In this document: in pieces, positions 1 through 6,353 of the stretch
Numbering within the stretch: the first letter of the stretch is position 1
Layout: the number at the start of each line of letters is the position of its first letter
Assembly: GCA_021816505.1 (NCBI GenBank)
Contig: JAKAXS010000076.1
Coordinates: 1 to 10,052, forward strand
DNA length: 10,052 bases
Direction of reading: 5' to 3'
From: Pseudomonadota bacterium
GTDB lineage: Bacteria > Pseudomonadota > Alphaproteobacteria > Rhizobiales > Hyphomicrobiaceae
The notes under the pieces: model-generated
The model's input: the letters and a program-made list of their open reading frames with translations, nothing else
The model's database searches: none
What the model was told of the DNA's origin: nothing
Made by a program: the position numbers and the translations under genes

Positions 1-2
1 CG

Positions 3-962
3 CTGTGCGCGGCGCGCTACGGCGGCCGCGTCGCTCACTATCCAAGCTGGATCGCCGCGATCTTCATCGCTTACTGCTATCTGGAGATGGCGTTCGGCGC
101 CGACTTCCTGCGTCTCATCAACGTCGGTCAGTACCTGGCGGCCAGCACGGAAATGGTGGAAGCGCCCGCCGTCGGTGCGCAGGATGCCTTCTCGGTATCG
201 TTGTTCAACACGTGGCTGTTCGGCGATCTCGGCATGGTGCACCGGTTGCACGGGCCGAACCTGCATCCCATCAGCGGCGCCTACGCCATCGCCACGCTGG
301 CGCTGCTCTGCGTCCTGCAGAAGCGCTACATCCAGCTCACCGTGTTGCTGCCCCTGTTCGTCTCGGCGGGCTCGAAGGGATCGATCGCCTACTTCCTGTT
401 CACAACGGGCGCGATCTGGGCGGTCCGGCGTTTCAATCCGCGGCTGGTGCTCATGGGCGCGCTTGGCTTGGCGGCGGTCTATGCGATTGCGCTCTTTATC
501 GTCGGCCGCAACGGCGGCGACTTTCACGTCATCGGCTTGATCGGCAGCGTGCGCGGCTTCCTGGCCAATCCGCTCGGATATGGCATCGGCGCCGGCGGCA
601 ACCTCAGCGTCAACTACACGATCGCCCAGTGGCAGACATTCCAGCACCAGGGCTTCACCGACGTCGCGGTGGAAAGCGCTATCGGCGTGCTGCTGTACCA
701 GATGGGCGTGGCGAGCCTGGCGGTGATCGGGTTCTACGCGTACGTCGGTCGCTTTTTCTGGAAGCGGTACCTGGCGAACCGAGATCCGGTTGACGCATTC
801 GGCGCGTTCGGCACCTTGTTCATCCTCACCAACTCGATCTTCCAGGAAGAGGCGTTGTTCGCGCCGCTCTGCATCGGTCTGACCTGGATGTTCGCGGCTG
901 CTGGGTCATACGTGCAGCAACGGCATGCGGTCCCATCCAGCACAAGCGCCAGCTACGCGTAG
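3..962 (+). CDS. O-antigen polymerase/ligase-like membrane protein (5' partial)
   Basis: The reading frame is open from the left edge to the TAG at 960-962, so the N-terminus lies outside the window; an internal ATG at 87 is preceded by continuous hydrophobic coding sequence and is not the start. About 319 residues are visible. They form several membrane helices (for example the segments around ISGAYAIATLALLCVLQ and VLMGALGLAAVYAIALFIVG) with a periplasmic-type loop holding NPLGYGIGAGGN. That glycine-rich 'P-G-G-G' motif, followed later by the helix start VESAIGVLLYQMG, is the layout seen in O-antigen polymerase (Wzy) and ligase (WaaL) families. Such inner-membrane enzymes join lipid-linked oligosaccharides or transfer the glycan to an acceptor. 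Polymerase and ligase cannot be told apart here. The flippase and GINT1-like genes nearby support a polysaccharide role. The gene converges on the GINT1-like gene with 32 nt between stops. Confidence 0.75.
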   Translation: MCAARYGGRVAHYPSWIAAIFIAYCYLEMAFGADFLRLINVGQYLAASTEMVEAPAVGAQDAFSVSLFNTWLFGDLGMVHRLHGPNLHPISGAYAIATLALLCVLQKRYIQLTVLLPLFVSAGSKGSIAYFLFTTGAIWAVRRFNPRLVLMGALGLAAVYAIALFIVGRNGGDFHVIGLIGSVRGFLANPLGYGIGAGGNLSVNYTIAQWQTFQHQGFTDVAVESAIGVLLYQMGVASLAVIGFYAYVGRFFWKRYLANRDPVDAFGAFGTLFILTNSIFQEEALFAPLCIGLTWMFAAAGSYVQQRHAVPSSTSASYA

Positions 963-976
963 CGAGCCGCTGGCGC
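946..976. terminator. Inverted repeat between convergent genes, possible weak bidirectional terminator
   Basis: A perfect 8-bp inverted repeat, GCGCCAGC (946-953) and GCTGGCGC (969-976), encloses a 15-nt loop. The loop lies next to a shorter palindrome, CTACGCGTAG (953-962), that includes the stop codon of the polymerase-like gene. The position between two convergent genes fits a shared terminator. There is no T-run on either strand, so intrinsic termination is doubtful. Confidence 0.25.
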
Positions 977-994
977 CTCGTGGCTATCGATTGG

Positions 995-2494
995 CTACTT
1001 CAGCAACAGCCGGCGCACCGCCGGCATTGCAGCCAGCTCGCGCGCGAGCCAATTCCGGCCGGCAACGCCCGCACCATCGATGCATTCCACATCGCCGTAA
1101 CGCGACAGCGTGTGCAGGCGATGGCCCAGCCAGCCGTCCGACCCCGGCCAGATCTTGTGGCGAACGTGCTGCTCGACGCGATCGGGCGTCAGGTGCGTGA
1201 TCTCCACGAGCGATAGACCGGACCCGTAGCCGTAGCTGCAGTCCTGCGTCGGACGCCAAAGGTTGCCGTCGCGCATCACCATCGATCCGGCCGGCCGCGC
1301 GCTCGTCTTGTCGATCAGGATCGGATTCTGCGGATGGGCGGTCCACGGCCCCCGCAACGCGTCGGCATAATACACGGCCATCATGTCCGACGGCGAAGCG
1401 CCCTCTTGCGACGTGGCGAACATCCAGTAGCGGCCGTCGATCTTGGTGATCGTCGCGTCGCCGATGTCGACGTCCGACAGCAAGACAGTGTCTTTGACCC
1501 ATGTGTCGGGGAACGGCGCCGCGCGATAGAGCACGACCGCGCGCGCACTGCTTTGCTCCGGCACCATGTAGATTTCGCCGTCCTCTTCGAAAAGGAACGG
1601 GTAGGAAAGATGCCCCTGCTCTTCGAGGGCCGGCAACACCGGACCGGGATGTCCCATCTCGTCCAAGCGGACGTACGAAACGGTGCCCTTGTTTGTCTTG
1701 TGGTCGAGATCCTCGAAGAAGATGTAGCGGACGCCGTCGACGATGATGGGGAACGGATCGGCATAGAAATGGCCATCCACCTCAGGCAATACGCGCCAAG
1801 GCTCTCCGGCGAGAGACGCTCGTTCGAGAACGCCGTCATCTTTGACGAGGCGATAGCCCACGCACCATTGCGGCGTGTGGAAGAGACTGCGGAAGGCGGC
1901 CCGCAAAACGCCGCGGCTCAGTCGCCGGCCGAACCATTTCAAAGCCATCGCATTGGTCGCCGTCCCCGGCTCGGCGGCGGGAAGCGGATCGCGTGTCTCG
2001 GGTGTATCCAATGCCTTGCGGATCAGCATCGCCGTGCGGACGAGGACGAACTCGGCCGCCTGCGCCGGATTGATCGCATCGTTGATGCAGGGCTTTCCAG
2101 AGGCCAGGACCTTGCCCGTTCGGGTATCGAGCACCTCGACGACCGGAGCCCGGCCCGCCAGCAGCGTTGCGTACAACGCCGCGTCTCCAGATCCGCCGTC
2201 GTAGGTGACGCGCAAGTCGGCGCCGGCCTTCGCCAGAGTCGACGTCGGTCCGGACGAGAGATCGATGCTCACGTCATGGCCGGATGATGCCGGGGCTTTG
2301 CCAGCCGTGCTGCTGGCTGCGTGATCTCGCGAGTGGTCGGCCAGCGCTGCGCGAACCAGCAACGGCAGTGGCTGGGCCTCCACCACGGTCACGTCAACGG
2401 TCCCACCGCCGGCGGTCAGGACGCGCTGAAACTTTTGCAGGGCAACGGATGGCAGGGTTGCGTCGACGGCCAGGGATATCCTGGGGCGGACCAC
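995..2494 (-). CDS. GINT1-like glycan protein with degenerate formyltransferase-like N-terminus
   Basis: A 499-residue protein if started at the GTG at 2494. I chose that start because GAGGAG (2504-2509) lies 9 nt upstream and the protein then begins directly with the domain (MVRPRISLAVDA). A longer TTG start at 2554 has no visible Shine-Dalgarno. Residues about 1-160 resemble a formyltransferase-like alpha/beta fold (motif DVSIDLS near residue 75) without a recognisable HxSLLP-type catalytic motif. Residues about 210-480 match the beta-propeller domain of glucosamine inositolphosphorylceramide transferase 1 (GINT1) in plants: FYADPFP, YIFFEDLDH, LSYPFLFEEDGEIYMVPE, SARPAGSM and YGYGSGLSL. 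Bacterial homologues are usually annotated as transferase-family proteins or hypothetical. No signal peptide is seen, so it is probably cytoplasmic. It lies downstream of the flippase gene, which suggests a role in making or modifying the exported glycan; the substrate is unknown. Confidence 0.8.
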   Translation of the reverse strand: MVRPRISLAVDATLPSVALQKFQRVLTAGGGTVDVTVVEAQPLPLLVRAALADHSRDHAASSTAGKAPASSGHDVSIDLSSGPTSTLAKAGADLRVTYDGGSGDAALYATLLAGRAPVVEVLDTRTGKVLASGKPCINDAINPAQAAEFVLVRTAMLIRKALDTPETRDPLPAAEPGTATNAMALKWFGRRLSRGVLRAAFRSLFHTPQWCVGYRLVKDDGVLERASLAGEPWRVLPEVDGHFYADPFPIIVDGVRYIFFEDLDHKTNKGTVSYVRLDEMGHPGPVLPALEEQGHLSYPFLFEEDGEIYMVPEQSSARAVVLYRAAPFPDTWVKDTVLLSDVDIGDATITKIDGRYWMFATSQEGASPSDMMAVYYADALRGPWTAHPQNPILIDKTSARPAGSMVMRDGNLWRPTQDCSYGYGSGLSLVEITHLTPDRVEQHVRHKIWPGSDGWLGHRLHTLSRYGDVECIDGAGVAGRNWLARELAAMPAVRRLLLK

Positions 2495-2611
2495 CTGGGC
2501 CAACTCCTCGCCGCCTCGCTCGGTCGACACCGCTCGCACGTCCTGCGCTTCCAAGATTCGAACTGAATTTTTACCGAATACTCGACTACGCGAATTGTCC
2601 TAAGCGAGTGT

Positions 2612-2626
2612 GTACGGCGGCCGTAC
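2612..2626 (-). other. Short perfect hairpin just after the flippase stop codon
   Basis: GTACGG-CGG-CCGTAC is a 6-bp stem with a 3-nt loop (7-bp arms around one base as a palindrome). On the - strand it begins 3 nt after the flippase stop codon and lies about 120 nt before the likely start of the GINT1-like gene. No T-run follows, so it could stabilise the upstream mRNA end or attenuate readthrough rather than terminate. Function is inferred from position only. Confidence 0.3.
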
Positions 2627-2628
2627 CG

Positions 2629-4077
2629 CTAGGCGGACAAGGGCGGCGTGCGCTGCAGGACATTGCGCGACAACAGCCGGACAACCGATCCGTCCATGCC
2701 GGTCAGGGACACTGCCGACTGACGCAGCAGAACGGCCATCAGAATGAATGAAAGCGCCGTCGCCCAGACAGCCCCCATCAAGCCGAATGACGGGATGAAA
2801 ATGCAGAAGCTGACAATGCGCACGAAGACGGTCAGCGCGACGATGGCAAGGAAGCGCCCTTCGTGACCGGTGAACATCAGGATCGATCCGCACGAGCCGG
2901 CGGCGGCTACGGCTGCCGTACCGATGCACTGGACCACCAAGGCCGGATAGTTTTCCGCGTAGGCTTCGTTGAACACGCTCAGCAACAACTGGCCGGCCGG
3001 GATCATGACGACAAGTCCGCCGACCACGATCAGGAGCGTGACGCCGGCGACGATGTTGAGCAGGTTGCTCAACTCACCGAACTTCTTGTGGAAGTAGAGC
3101 TCGGGGATGTGACGCGTCGCAAACATGTGCACGGTATCGGCGGCGGCCGCGAACGCGTTGGCGAGGCGCACGGTGACGAAATAGGCGCCGGCCGCGGCGG
3201 GGCTCATCAAGAACCCGATCAAGAGCACGTCGAGATATTGGTTCGCGGCCTCCAACCCGTTCGACAGCCAAAGCTTGAACGAGCGTGCCTTCCATGTCGG
3301 CACGTCGTAACGCGCAGTCGCGGCGGCAAAGTCGGGCAGCAGGCGATGAACGAGCCGCCACATCAGAACGAGATGCACCGCGAGAGCCGCGAACGCACTG
3401 GCGGCGAAAACCAGGAACAAGGTCGCCAGCTCAGGCCTGTGGCCGGTGACCATGGCCCATGTGAGAAAGAGCAGCCCGGGTACGACGCAGGACAGAGTAC
3501 CGACCCCGTCTCCGGCCGGGACGCTTATTGCCGTGCGAACCAGATGGTTGGTCACCTGCACGGCCGACAACGCGACGACGTACAGCGTTACGGCAACGGC
3601 GATGCCGGCGGAGTATGACCAGTAAGCCCACGCGAAAAAGCCGGCGGCGACGATTGCAGAGCCGGCGACAACCAGAAGCGCACTGAACTGCAACGCACCC
3701 TTCAAAGTCGCCGTATCGCGTGCGGCGACATACTCGTTCCAGAGCCGCATGATCGTGATCTGCTGGCCCACGGTCGCGACGATGGAGAACAGGCCTGCCG
3801 CGGAAAAGAGAATGGAGAAGAGGCCGAACTGCTCGACATCGAAAACCCGGGCGGCCAGCACGATCAGCGCAAAGCTGGAGACGATGACGGCGACCTTCAG
3901 AACGAAGACCGTGGCCAAGCCGCGCATAGCGCCGTTCCGTGCCAGGCTCGACAGCTTCGAAACGAGCTGTGCGCCAGGACGAGCACGGAGCGGTAGCTTG
4001 CTTTCGTCAGCGCACATGAGGACGAACTTTCCGGAGACATTCTTCATCGGCTTGGCATGGTGGTGCACGGCCGCCAT
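2629..4077 (-). CDS. Wzx-like polysaccharide flippase (MOP/MATE superfamily)
   Basis: About 482 residues from the ATG at 4077. Roughly twelve hydrophobic helices span the protein. The first begins near residue 55 (VFVLKVAVIVSSFALIVLAA) and is followed by ARVFDVEQFGLFSILFSAAG and a VGQQITIMR segment. This is the typical opening of the polysaccharide biosynthesis (RfbX/Wzx) family, which flips lipid-linked oligosaccharide units across the inner membrane. The length is normal for the family. The start is uncertain. The frame also offers a TTG at 4101 (GAGG 3-4 nt upstream), ATG at 4047 and ATG at 4017 (GGAAAG 9 nt upstream). The region before the first helix is not conserved, so any of these could be right. 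The gene reads toward the GINT1-like gene with a 134-nt gap, probably as one operon. Confidence 0.85.
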   Translation of the reverse strand: MAAVHHHAKPMKNVSGKFVLMCADESKLPLRARPGAQLVSKLSSLARNGAMRGLATVFVLKVAVIVSSFALIVLAARVFDVEQFGLFSILFSAAGLFSIVATVGQQITIMRLWNEYVAARDTATLKGALQFSALLVVAGSAIVAAGFFAWAYWSYSAGIAVAVTLYVVALSAVQVTNHLVRTAISVPAGDGVGTLSCVVPGLLFLTWAMVTGHRPELATLFLVFAASAFAALAVHLVLMWRLVHRLLPDFAAATARYDVPTWKARSFKLWLSNGLEAANQYLDVLLIGFLMSPAAAGAYFVTVRLANAFAAAADTVHMFATRHIPELYFHKKFGELSNLLNIVAGVTLLIVVGGLVVMIPAGQLLLSVFNEAYAENYPALVVQCIGTAAVAAAGSCGSILMFTGHEGRFLAIVALTVFVRIVSFCIFIPSFGLMGAVWATALSFILMAVLLRQSAVSLTGMDGSVVRLLSRNVLQRTPPLSA

Positions 4078-4307
4078 CGCCGCACCCGTGAAAGCTTCCA
4101 AGAACCTCGCCTAGCAAGCTTCCTGCCAACCGGCCGACAATACGGGAAGCTGTACTAACGCGCGGTGACCAAGCTCTCAAATCGATGCGTTGCAGCGGCA
4201 AAGTACGGATTCTGCCCCAAAGACAACGATCGCCAACAATCGACCTTTATGGGCATGTTGCTGGTGTTTCATTTTGAATTGCTGCGAATACATTCCATCG
4301 CGAAAAT

Positions 4308-4313
4308 TATAAT
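4308..4313 (+). promoter_or_regulatory. Candidate -10 box (TATAAT) upstream of the kinase operon
   Basis: TATAAT is a perfect housekeeping -10 hexamer in the AT-rich region, about 140 nt before the kinase start. A good -35 at 16-18 nt spacing is missing: the sequence there is CGAATA-like, and TTGCTG at 4279 is 23 nt away. The match may therefore be chance in an AT-rich stretch. Confidence 0.25.
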
Positions 4314-4353
4314 CTCTATACGCAATATATCGCCGTCTTTCTGGGCGGCGGCG

Positions 4354-4416
4354 GAAGAGACTTGATCGAACTATATTCTTATGGACTTTCGCGATTACTT
4401 CCTGTGAGGTCTCTTC
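4354..4416. repeat. 8-bp inverted repeat upstream of the kinase operon
   Basis: GAAGAGAC (4354-4361) and GTCTCTTC (4409-4416) are perfect reverse complements, 47 nt apart. They sit between the candidate -10 box and the kinase start. The spacing is too long for a simple terminator. Paired binding sites for a regulator or a long-loop leader structure are possible. An 8-bp match in 355 nt could also be chance. Confidence 0.3.
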
Positions 4417-4443
4417 ACCGTTCAATTATGCACCAAACGAGCC

Positions 4444-4451
4444 TAAGGAGG
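4444..4451 (+). promoter_or_regulatory. Near-ideal Shine-Dalgarno sequence for the CHASE3 kinase
   Basis: TAAGGAGG matches the complement of the 16S rRNA 3' end almost completely and is the strongest ribosome binding site in the window. It lies 5 nt upstream of an ATT codon (4457-4459) in frame with the kinase. The first in-frame ATG, GTG or TTG is the TTG at 4529, 77 nt beyond the Shine-Dalgarno and too far to be served by it. The site therefore decides the start. Confidence 0.7.
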
Positions 4452-4456
4452 CCGCT

Positions 4457-5938
4457 ATTCTCGCAACGACCCGTCAAAAGATCTTTGGGCTTCTAGCGGC
4501 GGGATTTGCAGTTCTTATCGCCAACGCGTTGTTTTCGCTCTGGATTGAGTCGCGATCTAGTCAGTTGGTTTCGCACATTGTGGCGGACCAAGCCATCAAG
4601 ACGAGCCTGACGGGCTTACTTGGCGCCGCTCAAGATGCAGAGACCGCGCAACGCGGATTCATGCTGACGAATGACGAGCAATATCTCGAACCCTATCACC
4701 TCGCGCGGGTCGACATGCCTCGCTACCTCGCGGATCTGGAACGGATGGCGAGCAACCATCCAGACGTTCAGGCGCGGCTACCCGAACTCAAGGGTATCGC
4801 GGCCGAGCGCATGGGGCTCGTCGAACGCTCCGTCGCATTTATGAAAGCGGGAGATCGTCAGGCCTCTCTCGACCAGCTGAACAGCGGGCTCGGGAAGACC
4901 ATTATGGACCGGCTTCGAGCGATCACCTCGGAGCTGAGCGCGCGGCAGGATACCGTAATCAAGGAAGGGCAGGAGAACCTCGACAGGTCTCAGGGTTGGG
5001 GGCTGTTCGTCAAGCTGGCAACGATCGCGCTTATCGTAGCGCTGGCGCTTACGACGGCGGGGATCATCAACCGCTTCGTCAGGGACCTGGAGTCCGCCCA
5101 GACGGAACTGCAAACCGTCAACGCCGGCCTGGAGCGCATCGTGGATGAACGCACCGGCGATATCCTGCGCGCCAACGAGGAGATCCAACGCTTCGCTTAC
5201 ATCGTAAGTCATGATCTTCGTGCGCCCCTGGTCAACATCATGGGCTTCACCAGCGAGTTGGAAGCTATCGGCAAGATGGTGTCGCGACAGTACGAAGCCG
5301 TGGCCGAACGCGCGCCAGACCTGATGCTTGCGGACACGCCAGAAGCGGTCAACAACGACTTGCCCGAAGCCATAGGATTCATCCGCAATTCAACAGCGAA
5401 GATGGACCGGCTGATCAACGCCATTCTCGGACTGTCGCGCGAAGGCCGCCGTGTCCTGACGCCGGTGAGCGTCGACATGACTACACTCGTATCCGAGATC
5501 GCCGGCAGCCTGAAGCATCAGGTCGACGCCGCCGGCGGCGAGATCGTGGTCGGCAAACTGCCCACTCTGCTCACGGACAAGCTGGCGATCGAGCAGGTCT
5601 TCAGCAACCTGATCGAAAACGCGGTTAAGTACGTCGATCAGAACCGCCCGCCGCTGGTGGAGATCGCCGGCTATAAAGAGGGCTCGCAGTGTCGCTTTGA
5701 GATCAAAGACAATGGTCGCGGGATCGAGGAGAAAGATCTAGAGCGCGTTTTCGAGCTCTTTCGCCGTGCGGGACGGCAAGATCGGCCAGGCGAAGGATTG
5801 GGGCTCGCGTTCGTGCGCGCCGCCGTCCGGCGTTTAGGCGGGACGATTTCCATCAAGTCCGAATTCGGGAAGGGCACGACCTTTTCGCTCAAGTTTCCCG
5901 AGAAAATGCAGTTAAGCCGGAGCAACACCCATGGCTGA
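4457..5938 (+). CDS. CHASE3-domain membrane sensor histidine kinase, probable ATT start
   Basis: A 493-residue sensor kinase if begun at the ATT at 4457. A first membrane helix spans about residues 9-31, a CHASE3-like extracytoplasmic sensor about 40-178 (with the typical AAQDAETAQRGFMLT segment), a second helix about 182-207, and a coiled coil then leads to the HisKA domain. The phospho-accepting His252 is in SHDLRAPL. The ATPase domain shows the N box (FSNLIENAVKYV, Asn388), DNGRGI (Asp418) and GEGLGL (445-450). The helical hairpin after His252 is longer than in standard HisKA domains, as in related alphaproteobacterial kinases. Starting at the TTG at 4529 would cut most of the first helix, and that codon has no Shine-Dalgarno. 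The last 8 nt overlap the receiver gene, so the kinase probably phosphorylates that protein. The CHASE3 ligand is unknown. Confidence 0.9.
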   Translation: MLATTRQKIFGLLAAGFAVLIANALFSLWIESRSSQLVSHIVADQAIKTSLTGLLGAAQDAETAQRGFMLTNDEQYLEPYHLARVDMPRYLADLERMASNHPDVQARLPELKGIAAERMGLVERSVAFMKAGDRQASLDQLNSGLGKTIMDRLRAITSELSARQDTVIKEGQENLDRSQGWGLFVKLATIALIVALALTTAGIINRFVRDLESAQTELQTVNAGLERIVDERTGDILRANEEIQRFAYIVSHDLRAPLVNIMGFTSELEAIGKMVSRQYEAVAERAPDLMLADTPEAVNNDLPEAIGFIRNSTAKMDRLINAILGLSREGRRVLTPVSVDMTTLVSEIAGSLKHQVDAAGGEIVVGKLPTLLTDKLAIEQVFSNLIENAVKYVDQNRPPLVEIAGYKEGSQCRFEIKDNGRGIEEKDLERVFELFRRAGRQDRPGEGLGLAFVRAAVRRLGGTISIKSEFGKGTTFSLKFPEKMQLSRSNTHG

Positions 5939-6353
5939 TCCAGTCACCATCATCATGATCGAAGACGACATGGGCCACGCCCGTCTGATCGAAAAGAACA
6001 TTCGCCGGGCCGGCGTCAACAACGAGATCAAGCACTTCGATCACGGTGGCGCCGCCATGGAGCATTTGCTCGGCACGCGGTCTCACAACGCACCTCTGCT
6101 GATCCTGCTCGATCTCAATCTGCCCGACATGAGCGGCACGGAGATCCTGGAAAAGCTCAAGGCGGACGATAGGCTTCACCGCGCTCCCGTCATCGTGCTG
6201 ACGACGACCGACGACAAAGTCGAAATCCAGCGTTGCTACGACCTGGGCTGCAATGTCTACATTACCAAGCCCGTCGAATATGAAACCTTCGCCGCCGCAA
6301 TCCGCCAGCTCGGATTGTTCTTGTCGGTGATGCAGGTGCCGGATCCGGAATGA
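5931..6353 (+). CDS. Single-domain response regulator (Rcp1-like receiver)
   Basis: A 140-residue protein that is one receiver domain with no output domain. It has the acidic pocket Glu11-Asp12-Asp13 (IEDD), the phosphorylation site Asp61 in LLDLNLPDMSG, the switch Thr91 and the conserved Lys113-Pro114. The long loop between the second helix and the phosphorylation strand resembles the receivers that partner phytochrome-like and CHASE3 kinases (Rcp1 type). The ATG overlaps the kinase end by 8 nt and has GGAG 8 nt upstream, pointing to coupled translation and to the kinase as its phosphodonor. It probably acts as a cytoplasmic phosphate shuttle or through protein-protein contact. The target cannot be read from the sequence, although the hybrid kinase next door is a candidate. 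Confidence 0.93.
   Translation: MADPVTIIMIEDDMGHARLIEKNIRRAGVNNEIKHFDHGGAAMEHLLGTRSHNAPLLILLDLNLPDMSGTEILEKLKADDRLHRAPVIVLTTTDDKVEIQRCYDLGCNVYITKPVEYETFAAAIRQLGLFLSVMQVPDPE

Larger units (their letters stand above)
4102..4456. other. AT-rich divergent intergenic region
   Basis: About 355 nt separate the flippase (- strand) and the CHASE3 kinase (+ strand). This stretch is visibly richer in A and T than the flanking genes, especially 4250-4440, so it probably carries promoters for both units. Two open frames in it (4165-4365 on + and 4177-4425 on -) have no Shine-Dalgarno, no recognisable domain and unusual composition; I regard them as chance. No convincing tRNA, small RNA or riboswitch fold was found by eye. 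Confidence 0.6.

Noticed and set aside
5..793. + strand frame overlapping the polymerase-like gene
   Set aside because: Arg-rich, out of frame with the multi-helix membrane protein, which reads through the same region with proper motifs.
1334..2287. Long + strand open frame opposite the GINT1-like gene
   Set aside because: It mirrors a clearly conserved protein on the - strand; composition is Arg/His/Asp-rich with no domain, as expected from a GC-rich antisense shadow.
2863..3618. 251-residue + strand frame opposite the flippase
   Set aside because: Hydrophilic, His/Gly/Asp-rich translation without motifs; the - strand frame encodes a typical membrane transporter.
4274..4313. Full sigma-70 promoter using TTGAAT or TTGCTG as -35 with the TATAAT box
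   Set aside because: Spacings of about 28 and 23 nt are outside the functional range; only the -10 box is kept as a weak call.
4165..4425. Two small frames in the intergenic region (one per strand)
   Set aside because: No ribosome binding site, no recognisable domain, and they lie in an AT-rich promoter-like region.
4102..4456. EcfG-type (GGAAC ... CGTT) stress promoter upstream of the HWE-kinase operon
   Set aside because: Expected from the kinase class, but no GGAAC-N16/17-CGTT match was found by eye in this intergenic region.
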